Source: Rugamonas violacea (lineage in GTDB: Bacteria > Pseudomonadota > Gammaproteobacteria > Burkholderiales > Burkholderiaceae_D). From it: 36,379 nt of DNA. The notes beneath the pieces were generated by a model, which saw only the letters and a program-made list of their open reading frames with translations, did no database searches and had not been told where the DNA came from. The translations under genes and the position numbers were made by a program. This document shows positions 17,097 to 24,610 of this stretch, piece by piece; the first letter of the stretch is position 1; each line of letters starts with the position of its first letter. The stretch is from the NCBI RefSeq assembly GCF_016461825.1, contig NZ_JAEMNU010000113.1:123909-160287 (forward strand). Direction: 5' to 3'.

Positions 17097-19403
17097 ATGA
17101 AAACAAGCATCCGGCCTATGGCCGCAGCAATTTCCCTCGCCCTCGCCACGGGCGGCCACGCCTACGCGGACGAGCCCGCCGCCGACGCCACCCTGCAAAC
17201 CGTCACCATCAACACCAGCCGCAGCCCGCTCGATCCCAACCTGCCGACCACCAGCGCCAGCAAAACCCAGGAAGAACTGCGCCAGCAACAGAACATCTTC
17301 AATCCGGAAGATGCCTTGCGCAACATGCCCAGCATGACCATCCGCAAGCGCTACAGCGGCGACCGCAACGCCCTGGTTGGCGGCCGCAGCTTCTCCACCA
17401 CGCAGGCGCCGCGGGCGCTGGTCAGCATGGACGGCTACCTGCTGTCGAACTTCCTCGGCCGCTTCGATGCGCCGCGCTGGAACATGATCGCCCCGGAGGA
17501 GATCGCCCGGGTCGACGTGCTGTACGGACCGTTCTCGGCCCTGTATGCCGGCAATTCCATCGGCACCACCATCGCCATCACCACCAGTCGCCCCACCGCT
17601 TTCTCCGGCGCGCTGCGCGTGGCGACGCAAGACCAGTCCTACGACCAGTACGGCTTGAAGGGCCACTACCGCAACTATCAGGGTTCGGCGCTGATCGGCG
17701 ACAAGCTCGCTTCCGGCCTCTGGTACAAATTGATGCTCAACCATCAGGACGCCACCAGCCAACCGATGAACTACGCCATCGCCACGGCCGACGCCGCCGG
17801 CGGGTTCGCGGCGCCGGGCGGCGGCGTCGCCACGCCGGTCAGCGGCGTGGTCTACGATACCGGGCCGTTCGGCATCCGCCGCGCCATCCTGGGCGCGAAT
17901 GGCGGTTCCATCGACCACACGCGGCAACACACGGCAAAGGCGAGCTTCGGCTACGATTTCAGTCCGACCTTGGGCGCGGAAGGCTTTGTCGCCTGGTGGC
18001 GGAACGATACCGTCACGCGCAACCAGACCTTCCTGCGCGACGCCGCCGGCAAGGCCGTCTGGTCCGGCCGCGTCAGCGACGGCGCCAATGTCTTCGTGCT
18101 GCCGGCGGCGGCGTTCGCCCCCTACACCCGCGAGGAACAGCACGCGCAAGCCGGCTTGACGGTCAAGAGCCGCCACCGCAGCGGCTGGAACGGCAGCGTC
18201 TCGGCCAGCGCCTACCGCATCCTCGGCGATGTGCAACGCAACGCCGGCAGCGCCGATCCGCTGGCCGCCAACGGTGGCCCCGGCAGCGCCGTGTTACGCG
18301 ACGGCAGCGGCTTCAATTCCATCGACGCGCAAGCCACCTACACGCCCGGCGCCGGCGATTGGACCGGCGGCGCGCATGCCCTGGTCCTGGGTGTCCACGC
18401 CGACAACAACAAGCTGAAACAGACCACCCGCGGCACGGCGGACTGGCGCAACGCGAATGGCGCGGAGAGCCAGTTCGTCGGCGGCGAAACGCGAACCTTT
18501 GCGCTGTACGCGCAAGACGCCTGGCGTTTTGCGCCGCAGTGGCACGCCACCTTCGGCCTGCGGGCGGAGTCCTGGCAAGCCAGCGACGGCGTCCAGCGCG
18601 CCCTACCCGCCAGTCCACGCAACTATCCGCGCCGCAGCGAACGGGCCTGGTCGCCCAAGTTGTCGCTCAACTGGGAAGTCGATGGCGACACCACGCTGCG
18701 CCTGTCGGCCGGACGCGGCACGCGCTTCGCCACCGTCTCGGAACTGTTCCAAGGCACGGCGGCCGGCAGCAGCATCGTCATCAACGACCCCGATCTCAAG
18801 CCGGAACGCTCGACCGCCCTGGAGCTGATGGCCGAGCGGCGCTATGAACTGGGCAGCCTGCGCGCCTCGCTGTTCCAGGACGACGTGCGCAACACCATCT
18901 GGAGTCAGTTGAATCTGAACGTCTTTCCCAACGTGAGCAATGTACAGAACGTCGGCCGCGTGCGCACGCGCGGCCTGGAACTGGTCGGCCGGCTCGACCG
19001 CCTGGGCGTCCATGGCCTGAGCGCGGAGGCCAACATCGCGTTTAGCAAGTCGACCATTCTGGAGAACCAGAACTACCTGCCCTCGGTGGGCAAAGACTGG
19101 ACGCGCGTGCCACGGGTGCGCTCATCCAGCACCTTGACCTATGCGCCGGCCGACAGCTGGAGCGCCTCCGCCACCTACCGCTACTCGGGTGCGCAGTTCA
19201 ACGAGATCACCAACAGCGACCACAACACCGAAGTCTACGGCGCCGTCTCGCGCGTCAGCCAGCTCGATGTGCGTTTGCTGCTCAAACCCGCCAGGAATAC
19301 CGAGGTGGCGCTCGGCGTCGACAATTTGAACAACAACCGCGCCTTCCAGATGCACCCATATCCGGGCCGCACCCTGTTTGCCGAAGTGCGCTACGCTTTT
19401 TAG
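17097..19403 (+). CDS. TonB-dependent outer-membrane receptor, first gene of an ABC-2 operon
   Basis: 768-aa receptor. The signal peptide (MKTSIRPMAAAISLALATGG, cleaved near AYA at about 24) is followed by a TonB-box-like LQTVTINTSR and a plug domain. The plug has ARVDVLYGPFSALYAGNSIG, and the barrel ends in AEVRYAF with the expected terminal Phe. The ATG at 17097 is chosen because it starts the signal peptide; the ribosome site is poor, and the frame is open upstream with no domain. Three genes follow immediately (ATPase, two permeases). A TonB receptor coupled to an ABC-2 type exporter-like complex is unusual, because classical uptake uses a binding-protein-dependent importer. The ligand is unknown; the operator sequence makes a metal or metal complex a reasonable guess, no more. 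Confidence 0.9.
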   Translation: MKTSIRPMAAAISLALATGGHAYADEPAADATLQTVTINTSRSPLDPNLPTTSASKTQEELRQQQNIFNPEDALRNMPSMTIRKRYSGDRNALVGGRSFSTTQAPRALVSMDGYLLSNFLGRFDAPRWNMIAPEEIARVDVLYGPFSALYAGNSIGTTIAITTSRPTAFSGALRVATQDQSYDQYGLKGHYRNYQGSALIGDKLASGLWYKLMLNHQDATSQPMNYAIATADAAGGFAAPGGGVATPVSGVVYDTGPFGIRRAILGANGGSIDHTRQHTAKASFGYDFSPTLGAEGFVAWWRNDTVTRNQTFLRDAAGKAVWSGRVSDGANVFVLPAAAFAPYTREEQHAQAGLTVKSRHRSGWNGSVSASAYRILGDVQRNAGSADPLAANGGPGSAVLRDGSGFNSIDAQATYTPGAGDWTGGAHALVLGVHADNNKLKQTTRGTADWRNANGAESQFVGGETRTFALYAQDAWRFAPQWHATFGLRAESWQASDGVQRALPASPRNYPRRSERAWSPKLSLNWEVDGDTTLRLSAGRGTRFATVSELFQGTAAGSSIVINDPDLKPERSTALELMAERRYELGSLRASLFQDDVRNTIWSQLNLNVFPNVSNVQNVGRVRTRGLELVGRLDRLGVHGLSAEANIAFSKSTILENQNYLPSVGKDWTRVPRVRSSSTLTYAPADSWSASATYRYSGAQFNEITNSDHNTEVYGAVSRVSQLDVRLLLKPARNTEVALGVDNLNNNRAFQMHPYPGRTLFAEVRYAF

Positions 19404-19411
19404 GAGCCTGC

Positions 19412-20116
19412 ATGATACACATTGAAAAACTCAGCAAACGCTATGACGGCAGAAGCGTGGTCGACAGCCTCGATCTGCACGTGCGCGGCGGCGAAATCTA
19501 CGCCCTGCTCGGGCCCAACGGGGCCGGAAAATCCACCACCATCGGCTGCCTCCTGGGCTTTGTCGCGGCCGACGAAGGCAGCATCCGGCTGGCCGGCTCC
19601 TCGCTGCCACCGGCGCAGGCGGCGGTCGAACACGCCGCCTATATCGCCGAAAACGTCGCCCTGTATGAACGCCTGACCGGAGTCGAGAACGTCGAGTTCT
19701 TCATGCGCCTGCTCGGCATCCGGCCGCGCCGCAGCGAAATCGAAAGCCTGCTGGCACGCGCCGGACTGCCCGAGCATGCCTGGCACCGCATGGCCCACGG
19801 CTACTCGAAAGGCATGCGGCAGAAAGTCGGCATCGTGATGGCCCTGGCCAAGGGCGCCAAGGTGCTGGTGCTGGACGAGCCGACCTCCGGTCTCGATCCG
19901 GAAGCCAGCGTCGCCTTCGGCGAGCTGGTACGCGCCCTGGCCGACGACGGCGCCGCCGTACTGATGGCGACACACGATTTGTTCCGCGCGCAGGAATTGG
20001 CGGATCGTTGCGGCATGCTGGTCGGCGGTCGACTGGCGGGTGAATGGAAACTAGGAGAATTGAATGCAGGCGAACTTGAACGCAACTACCTTGACATCCT
20101 CGCCCGCCGCGTCTGA
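19412..20116 (+). CDS. ABC transporter ATP-binding protein (ABC-2/NosF-CcmA-like)
   Basis: 234-aa cytoplasmic ATPase. Walker A GPNGAGKST (34-42), signature YSKGMRQK (131-138, the SKGM variant common in ABC-2 exporters), Walker B VLVLDEP (151-157), D-loop SGLDPEA and switch His188 (ATHDL). The Q-loop region reads IAENVALYERLTG, as in other ABC-2 ATPases. Its ribosome site TAGGAG overlaps the stop codon of the receptor gene eight bases upstream, so the two are translated together. Its 3' end overlaps the next gene by 53 bases. It should power the two permeases downstream. Related NosF-type proteins serve copper enzyme maturation, which is suggestive only. Confidence 0.93.
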   Translation: MIHIEKLSKRYDGRSVVDSLDLHVRGGEIYALLGPNGAGKSTTIGCLLGFVAADEGSIRLAGSSLPPAQAAVEHAAYIAENVALYERLTGVENVEFFMRLLGIRPRRSEIESLLARAGLPEHAWHRMAHGYSKGMRQKVGIVMALAKGAKVLVLDEPTSGLDPEASVAFGELVRALADDGAAVLMATHDLFRAQELADRCGMLVGGRLAGEWKLGELNAGELERNYLDILARRV

Positions 20117-21560
20117 GCGACGCGGCGGCACGGCGCGCTGGCTGCTGGCCTTCGCCGGCACCTGGCAGGCCGACTGGCGCGAGCGCCGGCGCGACTGGCG
20201 CGTCTGGCTGGTGGTCGGCGTCGGCCTGGCCCTGGCCTGCTGCGCCGCGCTACTCTCCGCCCTGCAGCTGAGCGCCACCTTGGATGCCCGCGGCAGCGCC
20301 CAACAGGCGGAACAACAACGCTGGTCGCAGCAGGGCAAAAAGTATCCGCATGCCGCCGCCCACTACGGCGTGTATGTGTTCAAGCCCCTGTCGGCGCTGG
20401 CCGCGCTGGACCCCGGCATCGAGCATTACGTCGGCGCCAGCGTCTGGCTGGAGGCGCACAAGCAGAACGAATTGGTGTACCGGCCGGCCAACGACGAGCC
20501 CGGAGTGAATCGCCAGTTCCGCCTCAATCCGGCCTTTGTGCTGCAGGTGCTGGCGCCCATGGCCATGATCTTCCTCGGCTTTGGCATGTTCGCCGCCGAA
20601 CGCGAGCGCGGCACCCTGGCGGCCTTGCGCATCAACGCCGCGCCGCTCAGCGCCCTGGCGCTGGCACGCGGCGCGGTGCTGCTCTGCCTGGCCATGACGC
20701 TGGTCCTGCCGGCATGTGTCGCGGTGGGCGTGCTTGAGTGGACCTTGGACAGCCGCAGTCCGTTCAGCGACGGCACGCTGCGCGCCGCCCTGTTCACCAT
20801 GGGCTATCTGGTGTATCTGGCCACCTGGGCCGCCTTGATCGCCGCCGTCTCCGCCTGGGTGCCGAATTTGCGTTCAAGCCTGGCGCTGCTGATCGGGCTG
20901 TGGGCGTTCACCACCCTGGTGTTGCCGCGCGCCGCAGTCGAACTGGCGCAACTGGCGGCGCCGCTGCCGACCATGCAGCAATTCCGCGCCGGTCTGGATG
21001 ACGCGCTGGGCATGGCGGATGATCCCGCGCAGGAGAACCGCGACAAGGAACAACTGCTGCGTCAGTACGGCGTGAAGGACGCCAAGGACTTGCCGGTGAA
21101 TTGGGCCGGCGTCAGCCTGCAACGCAGCGAAAGCCATGGCGACCATGTCTTCGACGAGCACTACGGCGCGCTGTTCGATGCCATGCGCCGGCAGAGCGCC
21201 ACGGCGGCCCTGGCCGGCTGGCTGTCGCCGGCGGTGGCGGTGGCCGGCCTGTCCAGCGCGCTGGCCGGCAGCGACACGGAACACCATGTCCAGTTCATCA
21301 ACGGCGCCGAACAGCAGCGTCGAACGATACAACAAGTGATGAACACGGCCATTACCGCGCACCGCGAGAAGGACGGCGTGCGCCATGACGGCGACCAGTC
21401 GCTGTGGGACCGGGTGCCGCCGTTCCGCTTCCTGTTCAACGCACTGGACATGGGCAGCCTGCTGGCACGCCAGATCCTGCCTTTGCTGACGCTCTTCATT
21501 GCCAGCCTGCTGCTGTGCGCCGCCGGCTTGCGCCATCTACGTAATGGGAATTTACGATGA
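20064..21560 (+). CDS. ABC-2 permease, DUF3526/NosY-like (first)
   Basis: 498-aa inner-membrane protein. The first TM helix (about 46-70) is followed by a periplasmic region of about 100 residues with the family-typical GKKYPHAAAHYGVYVFKPL and IEHYVGASVWLEAHKQN stretches. A cluster of four to five TM helices (about 155-310), a second extra-membrane region and a final helix near the C-terminus complete it. The start lies 53 bases inside the ATPase gene, where a strong AGGAGA ribosome site sits seven bases before the ATG. The overlap is therefore real and implies coupling. It pairs with the next gene, giving a heterodimeric channel with one ATPase. What it moves is unknown. Confidence 0.9.
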   Translation: MQANLNATTLTSSPAASERRGGTARWLLAFAGTWQADWRERRRDWRVWLVVGVGLALACCAALLSALQLSATLDARGSAQQAEQQRWSQQGKKYPHAAAHYGVYVFKPLSALAALDPGIEHYVGASVWLEAHKQNELVYRPANDEPGVNRQFRLNPAFVLQVLAPMAMIFLGFGMFAAERERGTLAALRINAAPLSALALARGAVLLCLAMTLVLPACVAVGVLEWTLDSRSPFSDGTLRAALFTMGYLVYLATWAALIAAVSAWVPNLRSSLALLIGLWAFTTLVLPRAAVELAQLAAPLPTMQQFRAGLDDALGMADDPAQENRDKEQLLRQYGVKDAKDLPVNWAGVSLQRSESHGDHVFDEHYGALFDAMRRQSATAALAGWLSPAVAVAGLSSALAGSDTEHHVQFINGAEQQRRTIQQVMNTAITAHREKDGVRHDGDQSLWDRVPPFRFLFNALDMGSLLARQILPLLTLFIASLLLCAAGLRHLRNGNLR

Positions 21561-23059
21561 AACAGATTTTCACCCTGATCGCCTACGACCTGCGCAGCCA
21601 GTTGCGCGAGCGCGGCACCATCGCCCTGCTGTTGGTCAGCCTGCTGCTCGCCGCCTTCGGACTGTTTGAGGGCGCCCGTTTCGACCGCCACAGCCGCCAG
21701 GCGGTGAGGGCCGCAACGGCCCAGGAGGCGCGTGCCAAGAGCGATGCCAACACCCTGGCGCGGCGCTACTTTGCCGATCCGGCGGCGGCGGAATTCGCCG
21801 ATCTGCAGTGGTATCGCACGGCGATCGACGTGCGCGGCTACACCTTCCGCGAGCACGTCGGCTTTGCCGGCAAGCCCGCCGTACCGGGCGCCGCGCTGGC
21901 CATCGGCCAGGCCGACCTGCTGCCGCCCTACGTGCGGGTACGCGCCGAGTCGATGGCCTCGGTGCGCACGGCAGCCGAGATCGAACATCCGGCGCTGTTG
22001 GCGGTGGGCCGCTTCGACCTGATGTTCTTCGTCGTCTACCTGTGGCCCTTGATACTGCTGGCCCTGAGCACCTCCGTGCTGACCCAGGACCGCGAGAGCA
22101 TGCGCCTGCGTTCGCTGCAGTTGCAGGGCATACGGCTGGGCCGCATGCTGGTGGCGCAGATCGCCGCGCGCGCGCTGATCGCCACGGCGCTGTTGACGGC
22201 GACCTGTGTCGGCGCGGCGCTGCTGTTTGGCGCCGTCGCGTTCGACCTGGCCGGCATGGCGGCGCTGGCCAGCTGGAGTGGCGTGGTGCTGCTCTACTCG
22301 ATGTTTTGGGCGGCGGTGGCCATCGCCATCTGCGCCGTGTGCGGCAACCGCATGACGGCAGCCTTCGCCGGCTTTGCCGCCTGGCTGGTGCTGGCGGTGC
22401 TGCTTCCCGGCGCGCTGACCGTGATGATCCAACTGGGCGCGCCCGTGCCGCAGCGCGAACTGTATGTGCAGGCCATGCGCGACGCCGGGGATCAGGTCGC
22501 GGCCAACAAGCTCGATAGCCTGGCGCGCTTCTACGACAGCCATCCGGACTGGAAACCGGCCGCCTCGCTCGACAAGGTATCGTCGAGCGTCTCGCGGTTA
22601 TTGCGGGCGCAGGAGCTCGAACGTGTGATGGGCGGCGTCGAACAGCAATTCGAGCGGGCCAAACAGGACCAGCAGCGCATGTTCGAGGACGTGCTCGTGC
22701 TGAGTCCAGTGACCTTGACGTATCAGGTCCTGGCCGGCCTCGCCGGCAACGACGGCGCGCGCCACCAGCGTTTTCTCGATGAGGTGCAGCGGCACCAGCG
22801 GCGTCTGCGCGATTACTTCCAGCGCGTGATACAGCTGTCCGCGCTCGGCGATGAGCGTGCGCCATGCCCGAACACTTGCCTGGGCGGCTACGGCTTCCGC
22901 GATTTCGATCAGGTGCCGGTCTTCGCGCCCACGTCGGCATTGTCGCAAGTTGGCAGTTGGGGCAGGCAGTTGCTCTCGCTGCCGCTGTGGACCGGCGCCC
23001 TGCTGGGGCTGGCCGCCTTGCTGCTGGCACGCGCGCAGCGCCGCAGCGCCAACAGCTAG
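21557..23059 (+). CDS. ABC-2 permease, DUF3526/NosY-like (second)
   Basis: 500 aa, same architecture as its neighbour: an N-terminal amphipathic segment (YDLRSQLRERGT), TM1 at about 22-42, a periplasmic loop of about 120 residues, four to five TM helices at about 150-290, a long helical extra-membrane region and a final TM helix at about 475-492. It starts with a four-base ATGA overlap on the first permease gene, so the pair is made in equal amounts. A conserved segment FLDEVQRHQRRLRDYF (about 410-425) precedes the last extramembrane part, which includes CPNTCLGGYGFRDFDQVPVF. It closes the four-gene operon. Confidence 0.9.
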   Translation: MKQIFTLIAYDLRSQLRERGTIALLLVSLLLAAFGLFEGARFDRHSRQAVRAATAQEARAKSDANTLARRYFADPAAAEFADLQWYRTAIDVRGYTFREHVGFAGKPAVPGAALAIGQADLLPPYVRVRAESMASVRTAAEIEHPALLAVGRFDLMFFVVYLWPLILLALSTSVLTQDRESMRLRSLQLQGIRLGRMLVAQIAARALIATALLTATCVGAALLFGAVAFDLAGMAALASWSGVVLLYSMFWAAVAIAICAVCGNRMTAAFAGFAAWLVLAVLLPGALTVMIQLGAPVPQRELYVQAMRDAGDQVAANKLDSLARFYDSHPDWKPAASLDKVSSSVSRLLRAQELERVMGGVEQQFERAKQDQQRMFEDVLVLSPVTLTYQVLAGLAGNDGARHQRFLDEVQRHQRRLRDYFQRVIQLSALGDERAPCPNTCLGGYGFRDFDQVPVFAPTSALSQVGSWGRQLLSLPLWTGALLGLAALLLARAQRRSANS

Positions 23060-23060
23060 G

Positions 23061-23100
23061 CAACCAAGCAACCACACAACCACACAACCACACAACCAAG
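23061..23100. repeat. 8-bp tandem repeat, five units
   Basis: CAACCAAG, three CAACCACA, CAACCAAG, right after the permease stop codon (23059). Simple-sequence DNA with no obvious function. Confidence 0.85.
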
Positions 23101-23103
23101 TGT

Positions 23104-23124
23104 CGCCGCCCACCGAGGGCGGCG
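23104..23124. terminator. GC hairpin after the ABC operon
   Basis: CGCCGCCC (23104-23111) pairs with GGGCGGCG (23117-23124) around ACCGA. It lies between convergent genes. No T tract follows, so termination is uncertain. Confidence 0.35.
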
Positions 23125-23189
23125 CGCTTGATGTGGAATCGCTAGCGATGATGGTCGGCGAACGCCGGGTCGAGCGGGGCCTCGTGCTT

Positions 23190-23660
23190 CTATGGCAAGC
23201 GCAAGGCCGTCGGAAGTTGATCGCCTGGCACGCGCGGTCTGTCCTCGAACTGCGTGGAAAGCACGATCGATGTCGTGGTTTTTCCGATCGGCGCCAATGA
23301 ACTGATGAGCGATTGCAAATGTTCGGGCGCCGTCACCGCAACACGCAGTAAAGCACAGTGGCTGCCGGTGGTCGCATGCAGCGCCAGTACCTCCGGGTGT
23401 GCATTCGCCCACGTATCGAGAGCCTCATGTGATTCAACAGTAATGTTGATCAACGCCTCGAAAATGTATCCGAGGGCGCGTAAATTGATACACGCCGTGA
23501 ACCCTGTGATCACCTGCGCCTCTTCCATGCGTCGCACGCGCTCGGCAACGGCGGGCGAGGTAAGGTGAATTCTACGGCCAATTTCCGAAAAACTGAGGCG
23601 CGCATTGGTTTGCAGGAGCGCGACAATCTTGCGATCGTAAGTATCGAGTTCAAAATTCAA
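23190..23660 (-). CDS. Lrp/AsnC-family transcriptional regulator
   Basis: 156 aa, normal for the family. An N-terminal helix-turn-helix (LDTYDRKIVALLQTNARLSFSEIGRRIHLTSPAVAERVRRME, about 5-46) is followed by the RAM ligand-binding domain (GFTACINLRALGYIFEALINITV..., ending GKTTTSIVLSTQ). Such proteins sense amino acids and form octamers or hexadecamers. No ATG is suitable: the best start is TTG at 23658-23660, which gives the expected NFELDTYDRKI beginning. A longer frame from 23735 adds 25 residues unlike the family. The surrounding DNA is less GC-rich than the rest of the window. A decayed copy of its 5' end lies upstream (23748-23890). It does not obviously control either neighbour. Confidence 0.85.
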   Translation of the reverse strand: MNFELDTYDRKIVALLQTNARLSFSEIGRRIHLTSPAVAERVRRMEEAQVITGFTACINLRALGYIFEALINITVESHEALDTWANAHPEVLALHATTGSHCALLRVAVTAPEHLQSLISSLAPIGKTTTSIVLSTQFEDRPRVPGDQLPTALRLP

Positions 23661-23747
23661 GGTAAGGCTTTCAAAAAATGGGGATGCGGTCGCACACGAC
23701 CAGCCGTCTATCCTGCATAGCCCCAAAGCGGTCAAACCTTAACATAG

Positions 23748-23890
23748 TCACTCTATTGTCGACCACGGGTCAAGCGGTAACATTCCGCGATTGTCGAGGC
23801 ACTCAGGCAGTGTATTGATTTTCAAAAGAGTGGCAATTTGGCGATCGCAAATACCCAGTTTAAAAATCAAAGAAAACTCCCCAAAAAACC
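23748..23890 (-). pseudogene. Decayed duplicate of the 5' end of the Lrp-type gene
   Basis: About 210 bases upstream of the regulator start, the same strand carries a second TTG (23868-23870) followed by IFKLGICDRQIATLL. This aligns without gaps to NFELDTYDRKIVALL of the intact gene. Nine of about 19 aligned residues match, including the DR, I and LL core, and similarity extends into the leader (TTTTTTG before both starts). After about 22 codons similarity stops, and the frame ends at TGA (23748-23750). It is read as a truncated duplicate, not a functional gene. Confidence 0.55.
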
Positions 23891-23986
23891 TTCAATTCTG
23901 TCGCAAACCACCGCTCAATTCCGTCGATCTTGCGTTGTTCCCAAGCCGATAGCGCCCTATCATGGGGGCCAATACAGGAGAGCGCC

Positions 23987-24568
23987 ATGCTGCAAATGAA
24001 ACCTAGCTGCGAATGCTGTGACAAAGACCTTCTCGCAGAACAATCCGGTGCTCGCATCTGTTCGTTCGAATGCACATTCTGCGAAGCTTGCGCAACGACT
24101 TTCGCGGCCATCTGCCCGAACTGCGGCGGTGAGCTTGTCGCGCGGCCGAGTCGATCACTTGCCAAGCTCGTCAACAATCCTGCTTCCATGCACCGCGTGC
24201 ACAATCCGGCTGGCTGTTCCCGCGCTAAGACGCAACTGCTCTTTTCGTATGGAACGCTCCAGCAGCGTGATGTGCAGCTGGCCACCTTTGGGCGGGAGCT
24301 TCAAGGTAGCGCCGACCAATTGCCAGGTTTTCAACTATCTATGGTGAAAATTGAAAACCCGGAGGTTGTCAAGACCAGCGGGAAGAGCCACCATCCCATC
24401 GTTAGGCAAACGGGAATAGCGAAAAAACACGTTGCCGGTACCGTCTTCGAGGTGACGAATGATGAACTCGCGCACGCAGACAAATATGAAGTATCCGACT
24501 ACAAGCGCGTCTCCGCTCCACTGTCCTCCGGACGAACCGCTTGGGTTTATGTCGCCGCGCGCGCATAG
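23987..24568 (+). CDS. DUF1272 domain fused to a gamma-glutamylcyclotransferase-like domain
   Basis: 193-aa cytoplasmic protein in two parts. Residues 1-78 are a DUF1272 zinc-ribbon-like unit rich in Cys (CECC at 8-11, ICSFECTFCEAC at 24-35, CPNCGGEL at 43-50, ending NPAGC). Residues about 84-190 form a gamma-glutamylcyclotransferase/AIG2-like fold, with the substrate-loop FSYGTLQ at 86-92 and an acidic segment DELAHADKYE (159-168) likely holding the catalytic Glu. Each part is normally found as a separate protein of about this size. The start ATG at 23987 has an AGGAGAG site and begins the DUF1272 unit precisely. It stands alone between the Lrp remnant and the iron operon. Its reaction (possibly cleavage of gamma-glutamyl amines or peptides) is inferred from the fold. 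Confidence 0.82.
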   Translation: MLQMKPSCECCDKDLLAEQSGARICSFECTFCEACATTFAAICPNCGGELVARPSRSLAKLVNNPASMHRVHNPAGCSRAKTQLLFSYGTLQQRDVQLATFGRELQGSADQLPGFQLSMVKIENPEVVKTSGKSHHPIVRQTGIAKKHVAGTVFEVTNDELAHADKYEVSDYKRVSAPLSSGRTAWVYVAARA

Positions 24569-24610
24569 TGCGGTCCGCGCATCGCATTCAGGCAGCCGTG
24601 GCCGCCCAAA

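Noticed and set aside
23061..23100. Iteron or origin-like repeat
   Set aside because: Only five 8-bp simple units, with no replication gene or AT-rich box nearby.
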